DNA of 64,000 nt from assembly GCA_016704145.1 (NCBI GenBank), contig JADJAS010000007.1:1674001-1738000 (forward strand), in the 5' to 3' direction. Both the position numbers and the translations under genes were made by a program. Origin of the DNA: Rhodocyclaceae bacterium (lineage in GTDB: Bacteria > Pseudomonadota > Gammaproteobacteria > Burkholderiales > Rhodocyclaceae). The notes below the pieces were generated by a model. It saw only the letters and a list, made by a program, of their open reading frames with translations. It searched no databases and was not told the origin of the DNA. Shown one piece after another: positions 16,172 through 24,671 of the stretch (positions are counted from its first letter, which is position 1; every line of letters starts with the position of its first letter).

Positions 16172-17976
16172 GGCTGGTCCACCTCGACGAACTCGTTGCG
16201 GGTGATGGAGATGCATTTCACCGGGCAGACCTTGAAGCAGGCGCCGCAGCGGATGCACTCGTTGTTGTCGATCCAGATGGCGCCGACGCGATTCCATTCC
16301 TTGGCCTCGCGCAGCTTGCCATAGCTGCCATCCGCCTCCATGTCGACACCTTCGACCAGTTTGATGCAAGCGCGCGGCGCCACTTCGATGCAAGCGCGGC
16401 AATAGATGCAGCGGTCGACATCGATCTGGTAGTTGAGATTGCACAGATAGCAGCGCTTGGCTTCCTCATGGCTGGTCTCGGTGGACAAGCCGGTTTCGAC
16501 TTCCAGCGTTCGTGAGCGTATCCGCTCGTTGGGCGGCTCCGTTGGCATTTCCTGGCGGCCAATGAAGTCAAAGGCGCGCTCGCGCAACGGGCCCGCGACA
16601 GGCATGATGCGTACCACCTTGCGCCGGCGTGGATGCCCCATCAGCCAGGTATCGACACGCGCGGCACCCTGGCGCCCGCGGCCGATGGCCTCGATCACCG
16701 TGGTTGGCCCCGTGACATAGTCGCCGGCGGCGAACAGGCCCTTGACCGATGTCATGCCGTTCTCGCCGATGCGGACGTTCTGCCAGCGATCGAGTTCAAC
16801 GGGAATATCGAGAAAGTCGTTCACCGTCTTCTGGCCGATGGCGATCAACAGCGTGTCGCAGGGCTCGATGAACTCCGAGCCAGGAATCGGTATCGCCTGC
16901 CGGCGGCCGCCGTCGCGCCAGCCGCCGAGGCGGTTCTGCACGAAGCGGACGCCGGTGAGCCGGCCGTCGGCATCGAGCTCGATACCGACCGGCGTCCGCA
17001 GACCGCGGATGCGGACGCCTTCGCGCTTGGCCTCGAAAATCTCTTCCTTGGTGACCGGGATGTATTCCTCGGCGGTGCGGATGTGGATGATGACCTCCTG
17101 GGCGCCGAGGCGCGAGGCCACCCGCGCGCAGTCGAGCGCCGTGAAACCGGCGCCGACCACGGCGACGCGCTTGCGCACGGCTTTCTTCTCGTCCCGGTGC
17201 AGGGCCATCAGGAAAGGCAGGCCGTGTTCAATGTCCGCGCAGACGTCGGCCGGATCGCGGTTTTTCCATTCGCCTTCGAGCGGCAAGGGCAGGGGCGCCA
17301 TGCAGCCCGCGGTGAGCAGCACGGCATCGTAGTCTTGCAGCAAGCGGGCGACCGGCGTGGCCGTGCCCTTGCCGATGCCCTCGCCCAGTCGCAACTCGAC
17401 GCCGAGCCGCAAGGCGTTGTGCAGTTCGACTTCGAGGATGTCACGTGGCAGCCTGAATGCCGGAATGCCATAGCGAAGCATGCCGCCCGGATGGCCTTCG
17501 CGCTCGAACAGCGTCACGTCGTGGCCGAGCACCGAGAGGTCGTGCGCCGCCGCCACACCGGCTGGACCGGCGCCGACGATGGCGACGCGCTTGCCGGTCG
17601 GCGAGTAGAGCTTCTCGGTGATGCGGTGGCCGGCATGCTTCATGTCGGCGGCCGTACGCTTCAGGTTGCAGATGCCGACCGGTTCGCCGTTGCCCGGCCA
17701 GCCATGCCGGCAGGCGCTCTCGCAGGGCCGCGAACAGATGCGGCCGAGCACACCCGGCAGCACGTTGGCTTCGCGGTTGATCTCGTAGGCGTCGCCATGG
17801 CGGCCCTCGGCGATCGCCCGGATGTAGGCCGGGATGTTCGTGCCCGCCGGACAGGCGTGCTGGCACGGGATGTTCTTGGCGACCCAACCGGAATCGCGCG
17901 GGTCATCCGAATAAGCGACCTCGATTCCCGCGACGGAACCCGGGGGCGCATCCTTGAGATTGACAACGACCGACAT
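16168..17976 (-). CDS. GltD-like FAD/iron-sulfur NAD(P) oxidoreductase with C-terminal ferredoxin domain
   Basis: This 602-residue protein has the dihydroprymidine-dehydrogenase/GltD N-terminal iron-sulfur domain (IPCQHACPAGTNIPAYI, then GRICSRPCESACRHG), the FAD loop VAIVGAGPAGVAAAHDL, the NADPH loop VAVVGAGFTALDCAR, and a C-terminal two-cluster ferredoxin domain (about 530-600). The second ferredoxin motif CIRCGACFKVCP is complete, but the first reads CIYCRACIEVAP, with alanine where the fourth cysteine is expected; a nearby RAC cysteine might substitute. It is the first gene of the Kor operon and resembles the NADP-reducing subunit of 2-oxoglutarate:NADP+ oxidoreductase. A TATACT -10-like sequence lies upstream at about 18033-18038 on this strand. 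Confidence 0.9.
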   Translation of the reverse strand: MSVVVNLKDAPPGSVAGIEVAYSDDPRDSGWVAKNIPCQHACPAGTNIPAYIRAIAEGRHGDAYEINREANVLPGVLGRICSRPCESACRHGWPGNGEPVGICNLKRTAADMKHAGHRITEKLYSPTGKRVAIVGAGPAGVAAAHDLSVLGHDVTLFEREGHPGGMLRYGIPAFRLPRDILEVELHNALRLGVELRLGEGIGKGTATPVARLLQDYDAVLLTAGCMAPLPLPLEGEWKNRDPADVCADIEHGLPFLMALHRDEKKAVRKRVAVVGAGFTALDCARVASRLGAQEVIIHIRTAEEYIPVTKEEIFEAKREGVRIRGLRTPVGIELDADGRLTGVRFVQNRLGGWRDGGRRQAIPIPGSEFIEPCDTLLIAIGQKTVNDFLDIPVELDRWQNVRIGENGMTSVKGLFAAGDYVTGPTTVIEAIGRGRQGAARVDTWLMGHPRRRKVVRIMPVAGPLRERAFDFIGRQEMPTEPPNERIRSRTLEVETGLSTETSHEEAKRCYLCNLNYQIDVDRCIYCRACIEVAPRACIKLVEGVDMEADGSYGKLREAKEWNRVGAIWIDNNECIRCGACFKVCPVKCISITRNEFVEVDQP

Positions 17977-18146
17977 GTGCCACTCCTATCCGGCTCCGTT
18001 CCGATGAGCGGGAGCCTGGTAATTTTTATCGCAGTATAACGAGACTCCAATGGCTTGGCTTGCGCGGCCGGGAAGTGGCAGCACCGGATTCCTGTTTTTC
18101 CGTGCAGCCCGGGCCATTGTCTCGAGTCTCCGTATTATTCGTGCCA

Positions 18147-21100
18147 ATGACTCACGCTTCGACCCAATACGGGCGCAGTATCGATGCCGACAAGCTCTCC
18201 GCGAGACTGGCCGCGCGGCCGGCCATCGCTTATGACGAATCGCTGCCGGTCAATGCGCGCCGCGCCGAGATTGCGGCGGCCATCGAACAGCATCAGGTCG
18301 TGGTCGTCTGCGGCGAGACCGGTTCGGGCAAGACCACGCAACTGCCGAAGATCTGCCTGGAACTCGGGCGCGGTTGCGCCGGGCTGATCGGCCACACCCA
18401 GCCGCGGCGCATCGCGGCGCGGGCAACGGCGACGCGCATCGCGCAGGAGCTGAAGTCCGAACCCGGTCGTTATGTCGGCTACAAGATCCGTTTTACCGAC
18501 AAGACTTCGCCGGACAGCTACATCAAACTGATGACCGATGGCATCCTGCTCGCGGAGACGCAGACCGATCCGCTCTTGCGCCGCTACGACACGCTGATCA
18601 TCGACGAAGCCCACGAGCGCTCGCTCAACATCGACTTCCTGCTCGGTTACCTGAAGTCAGTCGTGGCCAATAGGAACAAATGCGGCCACGATCTGAAGGT
18701 GATCGTCACCTCGGCAACGCTCGATGCCGAGCGCTTCAGCAAGCACTTCGACGGGGCGCCGGTGATCGAGGTGTCGGGCCGCCTGTTTCCGATCGAGACC
18801 CGCTACCGACCGTACGACGAGGATCGCGATGCCGACGTGAATACCGCCATCGTCGATGCGGTGAGCGAGGCGCACCGCGAAGGCCCGGGCGACGCGCTGG
18901 TGTTCCTGCCCGGCGAGCGCGAGATTCGCGAGGCGACGGAAGCGTTGAGAAAACACCATCCGCCGGGGCTGGAAATCCTGCCGCTGTTCGCGCGCCAGTC
19001 GGCGCAGGAGCAGGCGCGGGTGTTCGCGCCGCACCAGGGCCGGCGCGTGATCCTCGCCACCAACGTCGCCGAGACTTCGCTGACCGTGCCGGGCATCCGC
19101 TACGTGATCGACACGGGCCTGGCGCGCATTAAGCGCTACAGCCACCGCAACAAGGTCGAGCAGTTGCAGGTCGAGGCCATCTCGCAGGCGGCGGCCAAGC
19201 AACGCGCCGGCCGCTGCGGCCGCGTGGCGGCGGGCGTTTGCTTCCGGCTCTATTCGGAAGAGGACTTCGCCAAGCGCCCTCCCTACACCGAGCCCGAAAT
19301 CCTGCGCTCAAGCCTGGCCGGCGTCATCCTGCGCATGAAGGCGTTGCACCTCGGCGATGTCGATGCCTTCCCCTTCCTCGAGCCGCCGCTGCCGCGCATG
19401 GTCGCCGACGGCTATCAACTGCTGGCCGAGCTGGGCGCGATCGACGAGACCAGCAAGGAACTGACGCCGGTCGGCCATGAGTTGGCCACGCTTCCGCTCG
19501 ACCCGAAGATCGGCCGCATGATTCTCGCCGCGCGGCAATATGGCTGTCTGAAGGAGATGCTGGTCATCGCCGCCGCGCTGTCGGTGCAGGACCCGCGCGA
19601 ACGCCCGCAGGAACAAGCGGGCGCCACGGACCAGGCGCACGCGAAATGGAAGGACCAGAAGTCCGAGTTCCTCTCGTATCTCAAGCTGTGGGCGGCGACG
19701 GACGAGGTCTGGAAGCACGAGTCGTCGAACAAGCAGCGCCAGTGGTGCCGGCGCGAGTTTCTGTCGTGGCTGCGCCTGCGCGAGTGGCGCGACGTTCATG
19801 GCCAACTGCATACGCTGTGCACGGAGCACGGCTGGAAGGAAAACCAGTTGCCGGCCAGCTACGAAGCCATCCACAAGGCGTTGCTGGCCGGTCTGCTCGG
19901 CCACATCGGCCTCAAGAGCGAGGCAGAGCCGCATTATCTCGGCGCCCGCGGCATCAAGTATTTCATCCATCCGGGCTCGACGCTGATCAAGAAGGCCGGG
20001 CGCTGGATCGTCGCCGCCGAGCTCGTCGAAACCTCGCGACTGTTCGCGCGCTGCATCGCCCAGATCCAGCCCGAGTGGTTGGAAGAGGTCGGCGCGCATC
20101 TCGTCCGCCGGCACGTCTTCGAGCCGCATTGGGAGAAGGGACCTGGTCAAGTGGTGGCGTGGGAACGCATCACGCTGCACGGCCTGCTGCTGCACGCCAA
20201 GCGGCGAATCCACTACGGACCGATGGATGCCAAGCTGTCGCGCGAACTGCTGATTCGCCATGCGCTGGTGCTGGGCGAGGTCAACGAGGACTGGCTGCGC
20301 AAGTGGCAGTTCCTGCGACACAACCAGAAGCTGATGCGCGACATCGAGCACCTGGAGCACAAATCGCGGCGGCCCGACGTGCTGGTCGACGAGGAGCTGA
20401 TACACGCCTTCTTCGACGCCATCGTTCCTGAAGGCATCACCACGCTGGCGGCCTTCGACAAATGGCGGCGCGAGGCCGAGGCGAAGGAGCCGAAGCTGCT
20501 GTTCCTCGAACGCGAGCAGCTGATGCGCCACGAGGCGGCCGGCATCACCACGGATGCCTTCCCGCCGGCCATGGAGTACAAAAGTCAGTCATGGCGGTAC
20601 GCCTACAAGCACGATCCCGGCGCAGCCGACGACGGCGTGACGCTCTCGCTGCCGCTGGCGGCGCTCAACCGCGTGCCGGAGATGCACATCGAATGGCTGG
20701 TGCCGGGGCTGCTCAGGGGAAAAGTCGTCGCGCTGCTGAAGACGCTGCCGCAAAAGTATCGACACCGCGTGCAGCCGCTCGATGCCTTCGCTGGCGAGTT
20801 CTGCGACATGGAGCACGCCGACGATGCAATGCGCGACGAGCCGCTGGTCAAGGCGCTGACGCGCGCCGTCGAGGAAAAAATCGCCCTCAAGTTGCCGCTC
20901 GATGCTTTCCGGCCTGGCGAACTGCGGCCGCACCTGTCGATGAACTTCCGTCTGCTCGACGAACACGGCGCCACGCTGGCGATGTCGCGCAATCTTGCCG
21001 AACTGCGCGCCGATTACGGCGGCTTCGCCGAGCCGTCGGAGGCAAGGACCGCCGAGATCGAGCGCGTCGACTTGCGCAGCCGTTTCGCCCAGGCGATCAA

Positions 21101-21758
21101 GGAGCAGCTGAAGTTCGTCGACAAGCAGCTGCCGCGTGAGCTGGGCATACAGTTCATGCCACTCGGGACCGAGAAGGAACTCAAGGAGCAGATCATCGCC
21201 GCGACGCTCGATCGCACCTGCCTCTTCGCGCCGCTGCCGGAAAGCGACAAGGAATTCGAGGTGCGCGTCGCGGCGGCCAAGGCCAAGGTGGTGCTGGTGG
21301 CGCAGGAAATCGCGCGCCTGCTGGGCACGATCCTGGCCGAGTACGGTGTGGCACAGAAGAAACTCGTGGCGATGCAAAAGGTATTGCCACAGGCCTGTGC
21401 CGACATTTCCGCCCAGCTTGCTGCACTGCTGGCGAAAGGTTTCGTCACCGCCGTGCCTTATGAGCGCCTGGCCCATTTCCCGCGCTATCTCAAGGCGGCC
21501 GGGATGCGGCTGGACAAGGCGCGCGCCGATGCGGCGCGCGATGCGCGGCTCATGGCCGACTGGCAGGCATTGGGCCGTCCCTGGGAACGTGAGCGGCTGG
21601 CGCTGGCCAAGTCGGGGCAGGCCGATCCTTTTCTCGAGGAATTCCGCTGGCTGCTGGAGGAACTGCGCGTTGCGCTGTTCGCCCAGGAACTCAAGACGCC
21701 TTCGCCGGTCTCGGTGAAGCGGTTGCAGAAAATGTGGGAGGGCCGGCACCATGCATGA
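18147..21758 (+). CDS. hrpA: ATP-dependent RNA helicase HrpA
   Basis: HrpA is a DEAH-box helicase that works on RNA, including stalled ribosomes in E. coli. The 1203-residue protein has Walker A GETGSGKTTQLPK, the DEAH box IIDEAHERS, motif III VTSATLDAERF, and motif VI QRAGRCGRV, followed by the helical and OB-fold regions and a long C-terminal domain. Length is slightly below the E. coli 1300. I chose ATG 18147 because upstream residues look non-conserved. A copy of the dispersed element falls at residues 812-818 (SQSWRYA) in a variable part of the C-terminal region. The stop overlaps the start of the next gene. Confidence 0.95.
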   Translation: MTHASTQYGRSIDADKLSARLAARPAIAYDESLPVNARRAEIAAAIEQHQVVVVCGETGSGKTTQLPKICLELGRGCAGLIGHTQPRRIAARATATRIAQELKSEPGRYVGYKIRFTDKTSPDSYIKLMTDGILLAETQTDPLLRRYDTLIIDEAHERSLNIDFLLGYLKSVVANRNKCGHDLKVIVTSATLDAERFSKHFDGAPVIEVSGRLFPIETRYRPYDEDRDADVNTAIVDAVSEAHREGPGDALVFLPGEREIREATEALRKHHPPGLEILPLFARQSAQEQARVFAPHQGRRVILATNVAETSLTVPGIRYVIDTGLARIKRYSHRNKVEQLQVEAISQAAAKQRAGRCGRVAAGVCFRLYSEEDFAKRPPYTEPEILRSSLAGVILRMKALHLGDVDAFPFLEPPLPRMVADGYQLLAELGAIDETSKELTPVGHELATLPLDPKIGRMILAARQYGCLKEMLVIAAALSVQDPRERPQEQAGATDQAHAKWKDQKSEFLSYLKLWAATDEVWKHESSNKQRQWCRREFLSWLRLREWRDVHGQLHTLCTEHGWKENQLPASYEAIHKALLAGLLGHIGLKSEAEPHYLGARGIKYFIHPGSTLIKKAGRWIVAAELVETSRLFARCIAQIQPEWLEEVGAHLVRRHVFEPHWEKGPGQVVAWERITLHGLLLHAKRRIHYGPMDAKLSRELLIRHALVLGEVNEDWLRKWQFLRHNQKLMRDIEHLEHKSRRPDVLVDEELIHAFFDAIVPEGITTLAAFDKWRREAEAKEPKLLFLEREQLMRHEAAGITTDAFPPAMEYKSQSWRYAYKHDPGAADDGVTLSLPLAALNRVPEMHIEWLVPGLLRGKVVALLKTLPQKYRHRVQPLDAFAGEFCDMEHADDAMRDEPLVKALTRAVEEKIALKLPLDAFRPGELRPHLSMNFRLLDEHGATLAMSRNLAELRADYGGFAEPSEARTAEIERVDLRSRFAQAIKEQLKFVDKQLPRELGIQFMPLGTEKELKEQIIAATLDRTCLFAPLPESDKEFEVRVAAAKAKVVLVAQEIARLLGTILAEYGVAQKKLVAMQKVLPQACADISAQLAALLAKGFVTAVPYERLAHFPRYLKAAGMRLDKARADAARDARLMADWQALGRPWERERLALAKSGQADPFLEEFRWLLEELRVALFAQELKTPSPVSVKRLQKMWEGRHHA
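20581..20603 (+). repeat. Dispersed 23-nt element, copy 4, inside hrpA
   Basis: Head AAAGTCAG, spacer TCAT, stem GGCG, loop GTA, stem CGCC. It is read as SQSWRYA, the same reading frame of the element as in hisD (SQSLRHA). Confidence 0.75.
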
Positions 21759-22467
21759 AGTCACCTTGGCGAGCCTGCGGGCGATACGGGAATTCAGCCG
21801 CGGCGACATCCTCTGGCAGGCGTTGTGGCCGCCGCTGGTGTCGCTTTTCGGCTGGGTGGTGATCGCCTGGTTCGCCTGGATGCCGACGAGCGCCTGGCTG
21901 CTGGCGCACCTGCCGGCCTGGTCGTGGCTGGACTGGCTCGGCTCCTATCTCGTGCATGTGACTCTGGCGCTGGTGTTCGCGCCGCTGATCTACGCCACGA
22001 CCCTGCTGCTGGTCGCCGCGTTCGCGCTGCCGCGCATGATGGCCATCGTCGCCGCGCGCGACTATCCGGAAGTCAGCCGCCACGGCACGCCAGGGGCGGC
22101 GTTCTGGGGCAGCATCGGCAACACGCTGGTTGCCGGTTTGATCTTCGTTGCCGGCTGGCTGCTTTGCCTGCCGCTGCTGCTGATTCCCGGCGGGCTGCTG
22201 GTGTTGCCGCTGCTGTGGAGCGCCTGGCTCAACCAGCGCACGTTCAGTTTCGATGTGTTGGCCGAGCATGCGACCCCGGAAGAGCGGCGCACGCTGGTTG
22301 TTCGGGAACGGTCGAGGTTCCGGGCCGCCGGCTTCGTGTCGGCGCTGGCGGCGTATGTGCCGTTCGCCAACGTGCTGGCGCCGGCGTTCGCGGCGCTATT
22401 GTTCACGCATCTTGGACTGTCGGCCCTGCGCCGACTGCGAGCAAGGGAGGGCGTATGGGTGACGTGA
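21751..22467 (+). CDS. EI24-domain integral membrane protein
   Basis: This 238-residue protein belongs to the EI24/CysZ-like membrane family. Hydrophobic segments are visible at about residues 25-45, 62-90, 125-165 and 205-230, and the family's YPEVSR...G...F pattern (usually YPxLxR) is near residue 105. Function in bacteria is poorly known; CysZ imports sulfate, but this copy lies with hrpA and a MoCF protein rather than cys genes. Its ATG overlaps the hrpA stop by eight bases and its end overlaps the next gene, so the three form an operon. Confidence 0.8.
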   Translation: MHEVTLASLRAIREFSRGDILWQALWPPLVSLFGWVVIAWFAWMPTSAWLLAHLPAWSWLDWLGSYLVHVTLALVFAPLIYATTLLLVAAFALPRMMAIVAARDYPEVSRHGTPGAAFWGSIGNTLVAGLIFVAGWLLCLPLLLIPGGLLVLPLLWSAWLNQRTFSFDVLAEHATPEERRTLVVRERSRFRAAGFVSALAAYVPFANVLAPAFAALLFTHLGLSALRRLRAREGVWVT

Positions 22468-23222
22468 AAGGTTTCGGCGCGCTGATCATCGGCGACGAGA
22501 TCATCCGCGGCAAGCGGCAGGACAAGCATTTCGAGAAATTGCGCGAGATTCTCGCCGCGCGCGGCCTGCATCTCGCCTGGGTGCTGTATCTCGGCGACGA
22601 CCGGCCGCGGTTGATCGAGGCGCTGAAGCGTTCCTTCGCGAGCGATGACGTGGTGTTCAGCTTCGGCGGCATCGGCGCCACGCCGGACGACCACACGCGG
22701 CAGGCGGCCGCGGCGGCAGCCGGCGTGCCGTTGGAACTGCATCCCGAGGCCGAGGCAAGGATTCGTGAGCGGCTGGCTTCGCTGAATCGGTCGATCACGC
22801 AATCCATGCTCGACATGGGCAGGTTTCCGGCCGGCAGCCGCACCATTCCGAATCCGGTCAACGGCATTGCGGGTTTCTCCCACGGCGATCATCACTTCGT
22901 TCCCGGCTTTCCGGAAATGGCCTGGCCGATGGTCGAATGGGTACTCGACGGCAACTATGCCGGCCTGTTCCATGCCCATCCGGAAGCGGAAGCCGCGATC
23001 CTGGTCTGGGACGGCATCGAGGGGCTGCTGGTCGACCTGATGGAGCGGGTCGAGTGGGAATTTCCCGGTCTGACCGTTTTCAGTCTGCCGTCGATGGGTT
23101 CCGCGTCGCGAGGCCGGCACGTCGAATTGGGGGTACGTGGAACGCCCGAGCAGGTGCCGCTGGCGATGCGGGAAATCGAATCCGAGATCGCGCGGCGCGG
23201 CCTGGATTTCGACCGAAAGTAG
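22455..23222 (+). CDS. MoCF/CinA N-terminal-domain protein
   Basis: This 255-residue protein carries the molybdopterin-binding (MoCF) domain also found at the N-terminus of CinA: ALIIGDEIIRGKRQDKH at the start and VFSFGGIGATPDDHTRQAAA in the middle. The amidase half of CinA is missing, so it is a stand-alone domain protein, usually annotated competence/damage-inducible protein A. It overlaps the EI24 gene by 13 bases. The role is unclear; nucleotide or pterin binding is likely. A hairpin at 23232-23256 follows. Confidence 0.82.
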   Translation: MGDVKGFGALIIGDEIIRGKRQDKHFEKLREILAARGLHLAWVLYLGDDRPRLIEALKRSFASDDVVFSFGGIGATPDDHTRQAAAAAAGVPLELHPEAEARIRERLASLNRSITQSMLDMGRFPAGSRTIPNPVNGIAGFSHGDHHFVPGFPEMAWPMVEWVLDGNYAGLFHAHPEAEAAILVWDGIEGLLVDLMERVEWEFPGLTVFSLPSMGSASRGRHVELGVRGTPEQVPLAMREIESEIARRGLDFDRK

Positions 23223-23231
23223 ATGAAAAAA

Positions 23232-23260
23232 AGCCCCGGCACATCGTGCCAGGGCTTGAA
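23232..23260 (-). terminator. Intrinsic terminator for the phasin gene
   Basis: An imperfect 11-base stem (AGCCCCGGCAC with GTGCCAGGGCT, one C-A mismatch) and a 3-base loop are followed, on the minus strand, by a run of eight Ts at about 23231-23224. It sits 40 bases after the phasin stop. It may also stop rightward transcription from the MoCF gene, less strongly because no T-run follows on that side. Confidence 0.8.
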
Positions 23261-23299
23261 CTCCAGCCTGTTGCGGGCTGGGAGGAGGAGACAAACTGG

Positions 23300-23854
23300 T
23301 TAGGCGGCCTTCTTCGCCCTGGGCGCGACGCCGACGGCCTTGACCGTGGCGGTGGTCGCGGCGGCGACATTGGCTTCGGCGATCTCGGCAACCTGCTTGG
23401 CGGCCTTGGTCATGCTGTCGTAAGCCGAGTTGGCGGCGGCGATGGCCGACTTGACGGCGGCGACGGCGACATCGGAACCGGCGGGCGCGTTTTTGACGGC
23501 CTTGTCGAGCGCCGACGTGACACTCTTGTTGATCTCGGCGAACTGGGCTTCGAGAATCTTGCCGATTTCTTCCTGCGTCTGCGAGGCGATCTGATAGACG
23601 TTGCGGGAATAAGCGACGGCCTTCTCGACGGTCGGCTGGGCCAGCGAAGCCTGCATGCTCACCAGTTCCTGTACGTCCTTGGCGGAAAGCAGCGACTTGG
23701 CATTGGCCACGGTTTCTTCCAGCAGGCTGCGTGCGGTGTTCAGATTCAGGGCGGCGAGGCGTTCGGCGCTGGCGAAGGCGGTATTGGCCATGGTCAGCAG
23801 GGCTTCGACGTTGTTCTTGTTCGCGGCGGCGAACTGTTCTGGCGTGGTGTACAT
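23300..23854 (-). CDS. phaP: Phasin (PHA-granule-associated protein)
   Basis: Phasins coat polyhydroxyalkanoate granules. This 184-residue protein begins MYTTPEQFAAANKNNVEALL, is helical and Ala-rich throughout, and ends in a Lys/Ala tail (PRAKKAA), as typical for the betaproteobacterial family. The start at 23854 has AGGAGA upstream. A strong sigma-70 promoter lies at 23952-23979, flanked by three TTGC...GCA-type sites that resemble operators of PhaR, the repressor that senses PHA. A terminator follows the gene, so it is a single-gene unit. With PPK2 elsewhere in the window, it indicates storage-polymer metabolism. Confidence 0.92.
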   Translation of the reverse strand: MYTTPEQFAAANKNNVEALLTMANTAFASAERLAALNLNTARSLLEETVANAKSLLSAKDVQELVSMQASLAQPTVEKAVAYSRNVYQIASQTQEEIGKILEAQFAEINKSVTSALDKAVKNAPAGSDVAVAAVKSAIAAANSAYDSMTKAAKQVAEIAEANVAAATTATVKAVGVAPRAKKAA

Positions 23855-23951
23855 CGTGTTTCTCCTAAGTTTGGTCGGTATCGGTTCAGGGTTTTGATCC
23901 TGCGCTTTCCAACCCTCCGGAAGCGCGATGTTGCGGTGCATCATGAGACGC

Positions 23952-23979
23952 ATTATAGGAGCGAAAAAGTGGAAGTCAA
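23952..23979 (-). promoter_or_regulatory. Sigma-70 promoter of the phasin gene
   Basis: On the minus strand TTGACT (23974-23979) and TATAAT (23952-23957) are separated by 16 bases. Five of six and six of six bases match the consensus. Transcription should begin near 23945, giving a leader of about 90 bases. Confidence 0.75.
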
Positions 23980-24011
23980 GGATTTTTTGTTGCATCGCAA
24001 CACGATGGCAT

Positions 24012-24038
24012 CTGTTTTATTAATGTTTTAATAAACAG
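24012..24038. other. AT-rich hairpin between phasin promoter and lptA
   Basis: CTGTTTTATTAA (24012-24023) and TTAATAAACAG (24028-24038) pair with one bulged base around a 4-base loop. It lies downstream of the lptA stop and might end transcription of the kds-lpt operon, although the stem is AT-only in its core and no T-run follows. The surrounding 24000-24060 stretch is the most AT-rich intergenic sequence in the window. Confidence 0.35.
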
Positions 24039-24119
24039 CTAGTTATCAGAACTATCGCCGACAATCTCGTTGGGTGGGGCGTCGTGATATTGCGATGCAT
24101 CACCGATATCGGGGGAGGC

Positions 24120-24671
24120 TTACTGCCCGCCTACGTCCTTGTTCTTCGGCTGAATCACGGCATGGACCCGTTCACTGCCGGAACCCTTGTCCCCAGCGGG
24201 AGAACTCGATGCCGCGACATAATTCTCGGTTTTGCCGTCGTAGGCGATGTAGCGGCCGCGTACTTCGTCGTGCCCGCTCTTGACGTAAGCCCGATTGAAC
24301 AGCTCGACCTTGTCGGCACGCCCGTCATATTCGATCCGCTCGGCCTCGCCCTCGATGTATTCATCCTTGCCTTCGCGCTTCTGGCGGAAGGTCGCCAGCT
24401 TGTGGTTGGCCGCGAAAGCCGTGCCCTTGTTGAAGCCGTTGGCATCCTGGACGACGATGATCTTCTCCGCGCGAATCACCAGCGTGCCCTGGGTCAGCTG
24501 CACGTTGCCCTCCAGCACCTGGGTTTTCCTGGCATCGTCGATGGTGATGCGATTGGCTTCGAGATTGACCGGCTTGTCGCGGTCGGCGCGTTCGGCGCGG
24601 GCACCGGCAACGGCCAGGCAGGATGCCAAAACGATCAGCGGCAAGGATTTCCAGGCATGGGTTTTCATCAT
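24120..24671 (-). CDS. lptA: LPS transport periplasmic protein LptA
   Basis: LptA bridges inner and outer membranes and carries LPS through a beta-jellyroll slide. The 183-residue protein has a signal peptide (about 1-26, ending GARA), then the OstA-type repeats: VNLEANRITIDD, TQVLEGNVQLTQGTLVIRAEK, and KVELFNRAYVK. The C-terminal tail is polar. The ATG overlaps the lptC stop by four bases. In most betaproteobacteria lptB and rpoN come next; here the operon ends and the phasin gene follows. Confidence 0.93.
   Translation of the reverse strand: MMKTHAWKSLPLIVLASCLAVAGARAERADRDKPVNLEANRITIDDARKTQVLEGNVQLTQGTLVIRAEKIIVVQDANGFNKGTAFAANHKLATFRQKREGKDEYIEGEAERIEYDGRADKVELFNRAYVKSGHDEVRGRYIAYDGKTENYVAASSSPAGDKGSGSERVHAVIQPKNKDVGGQ

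Larger units (their letters stand above)
23931..24099. promoter_or_regulatory. Three TTGC-N2-3-GCA sites, probable PhaR-type operators
   Basis: TTGCGGTGCA at 23931-23940, TTGCATCGCAA at 23990-24000 (perfect palindrome TTGC/GCAA) and TTGCGATGCA at 24090-24099. The first lies just downstream of the predicted phasin transcription start, the second just upstream of its -35 box. PhaR regulators are reported to bind TGC...GCA palindromes; the match to this organism's regulator is inferred. Confidence 0.5.

Noticed and set aside
18031..18040. TATAAC/TATACT between the Kor operon and hrpA as a bidirectional promoter
   Set aside because: The -10 match is fair on both strands, but I found no -35 hexamer at 16-18 bases on either side, so it was only mentioned and not called as a feature.
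18654..18676. AAGTCAGTCGTGGCC in hrpA, partial match to the element
   Set aside because: Head is one base short and no CGCC half-stem follows at the right distance.
22069..22092. GAAGTCAGCC...GGCACGCC inside the EI24 gene, resembling the dispersed element
   Set aside because: The head has a mismatch and the spacing differs by a base; the encoded YPEVSRHG pattern is expected for the family, so it is probably coincidence.
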